Assembly (NCBI RefSeq): GCF_014697545.1
Contig: NZ_JACJSA010000018.1
Coordinates: forward strand, 62,001-126,000
Length of the DNA stretch: 64,000 bases
Direction: 5' to 3'
Origin: Oscillatoria sp. FACHB-1407
GTDB lineage: Bacteria > Cyanobacteriota > Cyanobacteriia > Elainellales > Elainellaceae
Shown: in pieces, positions 52,401-59,400 of the stretch
How the letters are laid out: each line of letters opens with the position of its first letter
How positions within the stretch are numbered: position 1 is the stretch's first letter
Position numbers and translations under genes: made by a program
Notes under the pieces: model-generated
Told to the model about the DNA's origin: nothing
The model's input: the letters and a program-made list of their open reading frames with translations, nothing else
Databases searched by the model: none

Positions 52401-53169
52401 CATGATAAACAGGTTCAAAATGCTCGATGATAAACTTTGTTTGTTTAATGTATTCGAGGTAATCTTCCGTAAATAAGCGATTGATAGAAGGGTGATCGTA
52501 AACATGATGAATTATAATTCCTGCGGTTTCTTCATCTGTAAATTGGCATAGGTGTTGATATAGCTGAGGCGGGCGCATCAACAAATGTCCCCAAGGGGGG
52601 ATAGGTGAGTTTCCAAAGTGAAATACATTTCCCCGCTTGTCAGTAATGGTTCGGAGATGATGCCCATCATGGGCTGACCAAACAGGGGAAAAAATAGAGC
52701 AAAGTTTTCCTCCTGGTTTCAGAGCCGCAAACATTTTCTCCAGAGCAAGTGGAAACTTATTCAAATGCTCAAAGGTTGCTGTTGAAAATATCAAATCGTA
52801 CCTGGAGTAATATTGTGACGGCAAATCTTCAATATTGCTAAGGACAACGCTATATTTTGCAAAAGTTCCATCATCTCGCAGGTAAGCTGTACTACCCTCA
52901 GAGTTTTGAATCCATGCTTTTACATCGGTATAGTCAGGAATTTCTTTTTCAAGTGATTCTGCGTATTCTAATGTTTCTAAAGCAGTCCAGGAATTGGCTT
53001 TGAGATAACCTAAAACAAAGTCTTTAGGTAAAATTCCTCCCACATCCAGTACATCTTTACCTTCAAATCCAACCATCTCTTGACAAGCAAACGCCATTGT
53101 TACTTGCCAGTGAAGATCAAATTTAGCTTGAACCTCTGCAATGTTAGATGCAGTGAGTTTCTTTTCCAT
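49498..53169 (-). CDS. giant methyltransferase/capsule-type glycosyltransferase with coiled coil and shared tail
   Basis: The protein has about 1223 residues. A SAM methyltransferase comes first (about 1-280: DVLDVGGILPKDF, LIFSTATFEHLNKF, ALKPGGKLCSIFS). A large middle region (about 300-880; FFAPYGEWLVHHQVDAV, LIIRHHPW, ATSELSPYRKG) resembles capsule/KpsS-type surface-polysaccharide enzymes. A third alpha/beta region (about 890-1075) is unassigned. A long coiled coil rich in Gln/Leu/Glu (about 1080-1190) ends in AMESSKFWKLRGKWIKLK. The ATG at 53169 is preferred over a TTG at 53187 that abuts its AGGAG too closely. The transferred sugar is unknown. Confidence 0.85.
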   Translation of the reverse strand: MEKKLTASNIAEVQAKFDLHWQVTMAFACQEMVGFEGKDVLDVGGILPKDFVLGYLKANSWTALETLEYAESLEKEIPDYTDVKAWIQNSEGSTAYLRDDGTFAKYSVVLSNIEDLPSQYYSRYDLIFSTATFEHLNKFPLALEKMFAALKPGGKLCSIFSPVWSAHDGHHLRTITDKRGNVFHFGNSPIPPWGHLLMRPPQLYQHLCQFTDEETAGIIIHHVYDHPSINRLFTEDYLEYIKQTKFIIEHFEPVYHGEIPPETQRQLEALYPGRKSFTNNGITIVLEKPTRVDPSFKQFDLMMTPDKIDQTKTENLEGQLEKKRILFFAPYGEWLVHHQVDAVLAIALQQRGNEVLVVGCDGVYQDCIVTARAEKYGTDQASLCQACSQAGKQLFGSLNLPHQQLREFIDLEDYQLAKEWVEALDPKDYSEAIYQDRPIGKWIISSINSYFRLSTKQELDRPDVRRVYKKYLVDGLVTYKTFCRLLETYKPDTLFLFNGRIAPYRVAFEAAQEKNIDIITHERGFIDDSFSFFDNTICLSPKSPEACVDAWKDVPLTPTELSIVKQYFSNRESGSGLNWKPFYDFQTNYAEVRQKLNIPQDAKVFTIFTSSPDELADSDDYASIADQLEFVERFIKIFSQRDEYLIIRHHPWIGGDAIHPANTDFLTFAYRQAQSTPKNVRIMMPNEQLASYALFWHTDAAIAFFSTVSIEAAARGVCTATSELSPYRKGFVHLMENTDSEQALSELVDSLLKESALLTQEQSIELLRKLYRFTYAYFFRFSTQFKAFGIKNHHLYDLRFKSLEELLPGKDLVLDRICDRVVHGTPLWEIPDRDRPTQLLEETAFLQSELDNILNTRHAVRQQSKNLSSLTNAIPVGVICLQYDGDERDEELTLAWVNRSRHLSIRRYNCSSLVWEDYPATIDAILNVLEEHKEEYFVVTNHYFQYDEAFLSSALNVLTSESATKTTGVLYGAWIANVDGNITNSVFTQANPFKTYQEAVQVLPLLQHPLGLLSLGLLRKDVLIHILRTIQEIPTIPEAAERLFALVATPEVVKVELPMMVVYSSSQTEVRDLRLAQLRLQYELKQADGQLQTHRTELERSQAQLQASQTELEQYQTALKAAQVEGGRFLYELQAAQAEIERLQASLYQMQGALEATNNKLARTENRLNTKEKTLKKVQTNLKKLRENLKQTQETITAMESSKFWKLRGKWIKLKKIFRLDSD

Positions 53170-53208
53170 AGCTCTGGTCTTAATCAATCTCCTAAACTGG
53201 CTTTTCCC

Positions 53209-54270
53209 TTATTGGACTATGATGTTCCATTGAACAGGGGTTCCCTTCTTGGCATCCTGTTTAATGGATCTACCCAGGAGCATTTCATAATACTTGGGTG
53301 GCAATCCAAAACCCGGTCGGACTGCTCTCAAATTCTCAGGGGTGAACCGATCGCCCGCTTTCATATCTTGAGCCACATAGAGCGATCGCCGAAACACCAT
53401 TGATTTTTTCTCAGCTTCCGTAGGACCATACTGCACGTTACCTAATGCCTGCCATGCTCTTTCGGACTCTATCACGAGTTGTTGCATTTCTTCCGGTTCC
53501 ATGGAGAAAACCGAGTCTACCCCACCATCAGCCCGTCTCAAGGTAAAGTGCTTTTCAATCACGGTCGCCCCTAGAGCCACACTGGCGATCGCGGCTCCAA
53601 TGCCCATGGTGTGATCGGATAGCCCCACCTGCACATCAAACAACTGTTGTAGATGAGGGATAGTGAGCAAATTTGAGTTTTCTGGCGTCGCTGGATAGGA
53701 ACTGGTGCATTTCAACAACACCAAATCTTGACATCCTGCCTCTCGTGCCGCACGAACCGCTTCGTCCAGTTCGGCGATCGACGCCATGCCTGTAGACATA
53801 ATGATTGGTTTCCCGGTCTTTGCCACTTTGCGAATCAGAGGCAGATGAACGTTCTCGAATGAGGCAATCTTGTAGAGCGGTACATCTAAAGCCTCTAAAA
53901 AATCTACGGCTGTTTCATCAAAGGGAGTGCTAAAGCCAATCATGCCTAGCTCGCGACACCGCTCTAAAATTGGTTTGTGCCACTCCCAGGGGGTATAGGC
54001 TTGCTGATAGAGCTTATGGAGCGAGTTGCCTTTCCACAAGCTGGTGGGGTCAGCGATAAAAAACTCTCCCTCTTCCACATCGAGCGTAATCGTGTCTGCC
54101 GTGTAGGTTTGCAACTTCAGGGCATGGGCTCCGGCTTTGGCTGCTGCCTCGACTAAATCGAGTGCCCGTTCTAAGGATTGATTATGGTTGCCTGACATCT
54201 CCGCAATGATGAGCGGAGGGTGTTCTTGCCCAATGGTTCGGTTTGCAATTTGAATCGACGATTGCATCAT
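53209..54270 (-). CDS. pseI: pseudaminic acid synthase (NeuB family)
   Basis: The enzyme condenses phosphoenolpyruvate with a 2,4-diacetamido-trideoxyhexose to give a nonulosonic acid. The 353-residue protein has a NeuB barrel (about 20-260; IIAEMSGNHNQSLERAL and HALKLQTYTADTIT are typical of PseI rather than NeuB or LegI) and a C-terminal SAF antifreeze-like domain (about 290-350, RSLYVAQDMKAGD). The sugar is used on flagella, pili or surface glycans. The gene overlaps the formyltransferase gene by 4 bases. pseG at the right end of the window belongs to the same pathway. Confidence 0.92.
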   Translation of the reverse strand: MMQSSIQIANRTIGQEHPPLIIAEMSGNHNQSLERALDLVEAAAKAGAHALKLQTYTADTITLDVEEGEFFIADPTSLWKGNSLHKLYQQAYTPWEWHKPILERCRELGMIGFSTPFDETAVDFLEALDVPLYKIASFENVHLPLIRKVAKTGKPIIMSTGMASIAELDEAVRAAREAGCQDLVLLKCTSSYPATPENSNLLTIPHLQQLFDVQVGLSDHTMGIGAAIASVALGATVIEKHFTLRRADGGVDSVFSMEPEEMQQLVIESERAWQALGNVQYGPTEAEKKSMVFRRSLYVAQDMKAGDRFTPENLRAVRPGFGLPPKYYEMLLGRSIKQDAKKGTPVQWNIIVQ

Positions 54271-54863
54271 GATGGCAAATGAGTAGGAGGATGTTTCAGA
54301 GCCTTTCCAATCAAATTACGAACAGGAGTATCCCAACCTTGAGTTAAAAGATGTTCATAGGGAGCGCGATCGCGAGTTCGGTGATAGGAACCTTCTCCGA
54401 CTTGAGAGAAGGGCTGAATCTTTCCATCCCGAATAGCTAACCAGTTAGCCTTAAACAACGCTTCAGCGACCTGTGTTAGTTTCTCATAACTGGTTCGTAA
54501 TGTGTGGTGTTCTGTAAAGCTAACCACTTCTTGGACTAAAATCTTGCCTGTATCGATGCCGCTATCTATGTAATGAATCGTCACCCCTTTTGGAGTGTCT
54601 TCTAAGAAGCTCCACAGGTTTGGATCGGCTCCTCGATTCCACGGAAGTAATGAGATATGAATATTGATAACTCGGTTCAAAAATTGGCTCAAAACGTCTT
54701 GTTTGAGAATATGCCGATACCGATAACTCACGATGAAATCAATATCAGATAGCCATTCAGAGCCAGAGGTAATCTTTTCCTCTGTTGTTGTAACGCTATC
54801 ATCGCAACTCTCTAGAAAGTGTTGTAGCTCCAGATGAGGTGGACCCAAAAACAAAACCTGCAT
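54267..54863 (-). CDS. formyltransferase-family enzyme (sugar N-formyltransferase-like)
   Basis: The 198-residue protein is a Formyl_trans_N domain. The catalytic Asn-His pair is in INIHISLLPWNRGADP and the Asp in DSGIDTGKIL, so the active triad is intact. The remaining domain is too short for methionyl-tRNA formyltransferase, and its place directly before pseI suggests N-formylation of the amino sugar in the glycan. It is the first gene of the minus-strand run. The start has no strong ribosome site. Confidence 0.87.
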   Translation of the reverse strand: MQVLFLGPPHLELQHFLESCDDSVTTTEEKITSGSEWLSDIDFIVSYRYRHILKQDVLSQFLNRVINIHISLLPWNRGADPNLWSFLEDTPKGVTIHYIDSGIDTGKILVQEVVSFTEHHTLRTSYEKLTQVAEALFKANWLAIRDGKIQPFSQVGEGSYHRTRDRAPYEHLLTQGWDTPVRNLIGKALKHPPTHLPS

Positions 54864-55023
54864 AGTTGAGAGTCATAAAAGTTGATTCCATTTACTCTCT
54901 CATCATTGCAGAGCTTCAAGGTATTTCTGGAATTCAGCAATGAAGGCGATCGCTCTCAATACCTGGTCTGAGGCTAAGTTTCAAGTCTTGCATTTATAGC
55001 CCTACGCATATGCATTAGGACAT

Positions 55024-55229
55024 AAGGGGTTGTGGGGGTTGCGCCCCAGCCCTGTCAAGGTGTTAAATCCAGACTAGAGAATAATAGTGAAACCACGATT
55101 CCTCGTTCCGGATTTTTAGCCTCCCTAAAAAGGAAATTAGGTTTCCGAGCTGGGCTATCAAGCCGAACGGTGAAACCCAGCATCCTCGTTTACCACCTTG
55201 ACAGGGCTGGGCGAAGCCCCCAAACCCTT
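55024..55229. mobile_element. 206-bp MITE-like element with long inverted ends
   Basis: The left end (55024-55062, AAGGGGTTGTGGGGGTTGCG...CTGTCAAGGTG) matches the right end (55194-55229, CACCTTGACAGGGCTGGGCG...) on the opposite strand over about 35 bases. The inside has a further AT-rich part and a partly repeated CCTCGTTCC / CCTCGTTTA block. No gene is present. It fills most of the 421-base gap between the glycan operon and the protease operon. Confidence 0.7.
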
Positions 55230-55284
55230 TTACATTGCAGAACTTTGTGTTCGCAACACTAGTGCGATCGCGCCAGCAACACCC

Positions 55285-55593
55285 TTAAAAAAGATAAAAA
55301 GGGTCTACTGTAGCAGAACTCGCAACTTGCACCCGTGAATGGCTGATAAAAGCATTGATGAATTTGGGATATGCGGTTAAAGCAATTGCATTAGCCCGTG
55401 AAATAATCCGACAAAAAGAGGGGGTTTCATTGGTTTGATCTACGACTTCTTGGAGAACTTGTTTAGCTAGTTCTTCTTCCCATACCTTTGGTGAGTCCTG
55501 GTTGTGTCCCACAAGAATGAAAATAGCATCAATCAATATGTCTTCACGAGCATTTTGCAGATGGCGACTGAGGCGAGGATCAAGATAGTGCAT
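55285..55593 (-). CDS. small protein with I9-propeptide-like fold order; possible trans-acting protease inhibitor
   Basis: From the ATG at 55593, with GGGAG 6 bases upstream, the product has 102 residues. After a short helical N-terminus the order appears to be beta (DAIFILVGH), alpha (KVWEEELAKQVLQEVVDQTN), beta (SFCRIISRANAIALTAYP), alpha (KFINAFISHS), beta (VASSATVDPFYLF). This order and the C-terminal sequence ending in VDPFYLF resemble subtilisin propeptides and I9 inhibitors. It overlaps the subtilisin gene by 14 bases. The frame from 55626 adds 11 residues without support. The family assignment is by pattern only. Confidence 0.7.
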   Translation of the reverse strand: MHYLDPRLSRHLQNAREDILIDAIFILVGHNQDSPKVWEEELAKQVLQEVVDQTNETPSFCRIISRANAIALTAYPKFINAFISHSRVQVASSATVDPFYLF

Positions 55594-56482
55594 TACATAC
55601 TCCCAGTGCTGTCTCTTTTGAAGCAAGCAGCGTTTCCAAAGCCCCTACCGGATTGACAAGACCACACCCCATTCGCTGAGGATCAACATCAGGCAGTAGT
55701 ATACAACTTTTTAGTAAAGCATGCTCAATTTCATCAACAGTAGCATCAGGTTTTGCCTGGAATAAAAGCGCAGCAACCCCTGCCACATGAGCGGCTGCCA
55801 TCGAAGTTCCACTTTGTTTACTCAACCCTCCACCGGGTTTGGTAGAAAGAATATCGACACCTGGAGCAACTAAGTTTGGTTTAATTGGGTCGTTGGGGCG
55901 GTCGAACACTTGACTGCTCGAAAAGTTTGCCACCCGATTGTTTTGATCGACTGCACCAACGGCAAGAACGCCGGGGTAGTTGGCAGGAGAATAGGAGCTT
56001 CTACGTCCTGAGTTTCCGATCGGGACAATACACAACACCTCTTGTTGCCGAAGTCTTGCCAGCACGGTTTCAAATAAGGGATTGTAGCCTGGCATGCCCA
56101 GAGATACGCAAACCACCCGCACCCTCTGGTCAAACATCCAATCTAAACCGCACAGGACTCTGATTAAGGGTTTTCTCCCTTCGATCACCATGCCAGAACA
56201 GAGTTTAGCATCTGGGGCAATGCCAATGGCTTGTCCATCAACTGTGCCCCCACAAATAATGCCTGCGGTATGGGTGCCATGATCACTGGAATCATGAGGA
56301 AGTGTATTGGGAAGGATTTCGCCGTTCTCATCGAACTGGGCAAATGTGGTAATGCGATCGCACAAAGCAGGATGCGCCCCATCTATACCCGTATCCAAAT
56401 GTCCTACCTTGACCCCTGCCCCTGTAAAGCCGTGTTGCCAACAGCAGTCAAGGTTGAGACACCCAAGATTCCAGCCCATCAT
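55580..56482 (-). CDS. S8 subtilisin-like serine protease without propeptide
   Basis: The 300-residue protease has the complete triad: Asp30 in HLDTGIDGAHP, His68 in DHGTHTAG, and Ser227 in SGTSMAAAH, with oxyanion Asn157 in PIGNSG. The catalytic domain starts almost at residue 1, so neither a signal peptide nor an N-terminal propeptide is encoded, which is unusual for secreted subtilases. Many Cys residues (at least ten) are present. Its ATG overlaps the stop of the mosaic protein by 4 bases, and its stop overlaps the next small gene. It is therefore probably a cytoplasmic or locally coexpressed processing protease. Confidence 0.92.
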   Translation of the reverse strand: MMGWNLGCLNLDCCWQHGFTGAGVKVGHLDTGIDGAHPALCDRITTFAQFDENGEILPNTLPHDSSDHGTHTAGIICGGTVDGQAIGIAPDAKLCSGMVIEGRKPLIRVLCGLDWMFDQRVRVVCVSLGMPGYNPLFETVLARLRQQEVLCIVPIGNSGRRSSYSPANYPGVLAVGAVDQNNRVANFSSSQVFDRPNDPIKPNLVAPGVDILSTKPGGGLSKQSGTSMAAAHVAGVAALLFQAKPDATVDEIEHALLKSCILLPDVDPQRMGCGLVNPVGALETLLASKETALGVCNALS

Positions 56483-59400
56483 GCTGATTTAAACTCCCGT
56501 CTCATTTCGTCTCCCTTTAAACCAGACACTACCCCAGCACAAACAATATCAATCAATCCTAGTGTCAGCTTTGATTGAGGTCCACCATAGTTAAGGAAAG
56601 CAAAGAACGACGGAAAGATGGCAATATATTCTCCAGATTGGCGGATTGACTCCTTGTGCGTTTTGCTGGCTCGACTGTCACCCTCCTTAGCATTATCGTT
56701 CAGTGAAGTCACCAGGTATTTAGTGGTAATGCCCAAATCAATTGCCGCAAAGAGCATTGCCAGGACGGGCATAGTTTTCTCCACGGCGTCCTCAACCTTG
56801 GTGGGATCCTTTTTATGGATTGCACGTTTGATTCGGGTTTTTGCTACCAAGAGTGCAACTACATCGATCCCTAAAGCAAACGATCGCCATCCCCACATCA
56901 CCCGTTCCCAATATTTGTCTGGGTTTTTTGGCTCAGTAACCTTAAACTCAGCAACATTGTAGGGTCGTCCTCCATCAAAATCGGGGGAGTCAGGAAAACT
57001 CGACAGCCAGCTAAAGAATTGCAGCAAAGTGCTCACCACCTCAAACCCTAAATGCTCTTTTGGGGAGGCATCGAGCAAACTGGTGACTAAGCCATTGATC
57101 GTATCCGCAATAAATCCAGTCACCATCCAACCTTGCACTGAGGCAGTTTGAGATAAAGCAAGTTTGGCTTCTGAACCCGCCAGCAGTTTGTAGGTGATCG
57201 TCACCGGAATTGCTAGCAGCAGCGTCGTGAGGTTCAGTAGATTGAATTTATCAATCTTGAGTACTTTCTTAAACAACGCCGTGACGAACGGAATGTTAAT
57301 CTCGGCGTTGATTAGCGATTTAAACTGACCGATCGCACTCGCAATACACTTCAGGAAGGCTTCTGCAATGCCTTTGATAAAATCAAATGCCGTATTGACT
57401 ACGCCTTTGATCATTTCTAGAAGGGCAATCAGGGCAAACTGGGGTTGGGTTGGTGCAGCAATTAAGAGCGCGATCGTTTCTGTCAATCCAGCCAGACCTT
57501 TCAACAACATATCAACAACTGCTTTGCTACTCGACTGAAAAGTGGAGAAAAAGGCAGCGACAGGATCAGTTCCACTAGGGGATGGAGAAACCGCTTTTGT
57601 AGTATCTGAAAAGGATGAGGAATTGCTGGTCAGTTTTGAGAGTAGCCATTCAAGCGTTTCCGGCAGTTTGGGCTGCTGATCGATCTTCTCCGTATCCTTT
57701 TTGAGGCGATTTAGTGTTTCATCCAGTCCGCTGTTCACCGCGTTCTTGACGGTATCTACCAACTCATTGACAGGTGCGATCGCCGCGATCGCCGCCTTTT
57801 GGGCAAAGTCGAAGCCATCATTCACTTTTAATGCCAACATTCGCTGAGTTGCCAGGATATCGTCCCAGTTGAAGAGCGATCGTAAATACTCTGCTAGCTT
57901 CTTCGCAGCCACCTCAATTTTCCCGACGACCCCTTCCACAAACGCGGCTGCTTTTTCTGCTGTGTCGATCACAAACCGCGTCACCTCTCCAGCCGCATCG
58001 ACTACAACAGCAACGACTTGTTTAACAGTGTCAACAACTTTATTTACTGCGTTTACAATTCCAGTCGCCACATTTTGAACCACTCCCACCACAACAGACA
58101 CAGCACTGTTGACAGCATCTTTGATTCGCCTAAAAACATTCTTGAAACTAAATCCCTGTGCCAGTGGTCCACTGGCTTGAGTCAATAACTGGGCAAAATC
58201 TTCCTCTTCTAACTCCTGTTCAGTAATTTGACTAGAAGCATTAATATTGACGTTTAATGACCTGTTTTCTCCCTCACCTGGTTCTCGATTGGTTTCTTGT
58301 CGAAAATTGAGTCGCCAAGGCTTTTCAATGGCATCAGCAGAAATCACCCGATCAATTAACTGATCGTCTTCATCAACCGCAACGTAGCTCAAAGTTCTCA
58401 TTGTTTTAGCCACGGTTCGCTGCACATTTGCCACCTCCGCTGCGGTGTATTTCGTCTGATTCACCAACTGATCACCCGCCGCATCTTTTGCATCCCACAA
58501 CGCATCTTCATCCAGATCTGCGAGCTGCCGATGTGCCTCCCGATCGGGGAAAATTACAATCCGCTCATGGGCTTGCATTGTGTTGGTACGGATCTTCAAT
58601 CCTGGTGTGTTAATGCCCTCTGCTTCAGAGGTAATCATGAGACGGTTCATGGCGTTGGGAGAAAGCTTGATGGAGCGATCTTCATCAACTTCATAATCTG
58701 TTCCGTCCACCTCAAATTTAGTTAAATCAGTTGCCCACACTTCTACTTCTGTTACTTCTGGTAGGAACTTGAGGATCGTTCGGTATGAAGTAAGATCCTG
58801 GAATGTTTCTCCTACCAGTTTGTAATCCTGGCTGAGGCTAATGCTAAAAGACACATTAGCCTTCTTAGGTGGAATATTGCGCCAAATCTTGGCTGAAGAG
58901 ATCTGATCATTGCCAATTTGAGAGGTGCTTAAGTCGGGAATATTCTCCACAATATCTTCAATCTCTTTTTCTCGATCTTGTGAAGTGACTCCATAATCTG
59001 AACCAGAATAAAGTGTTATACCCGTCTCGGGTCCAAGACGAATAGAGGATATAACATCATTGAATCCTTCAATTACTCCAAAATCGCTACAGCTATTGTA
59101 TAGAATCCAAGTTTTTCCCCAGTAGGCAGGCTGTTCATAAAAGGCAGCTTCTCCAGGTAAAAGTTCACCGACTTGATTCTCACTTCCAGCGATCTTCAAG
59201 ATTCGGTTAAAAATTGCTCTGTTCTCACGCTCACTTGTCCATTCAAAGTGTCCTATCTGCGTCTGAGCCAACCTATTAAAGTGTTCTACCTGAGCCTGAG
59301 TTAGATCATTAAATTGTTCTATTCGAGCCTGGGTCAACTCAAACTTTTCCCATGCTCTAAGGGCAGAACGATTTGCAACAACTTCTCGTCCACCGCCCCC

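Noticed and set aside
55032-55262. 76-residue plus-strand open frame
   Set aside because: It spans the inverted-repeat element at 55024-55229 and has no coding character.
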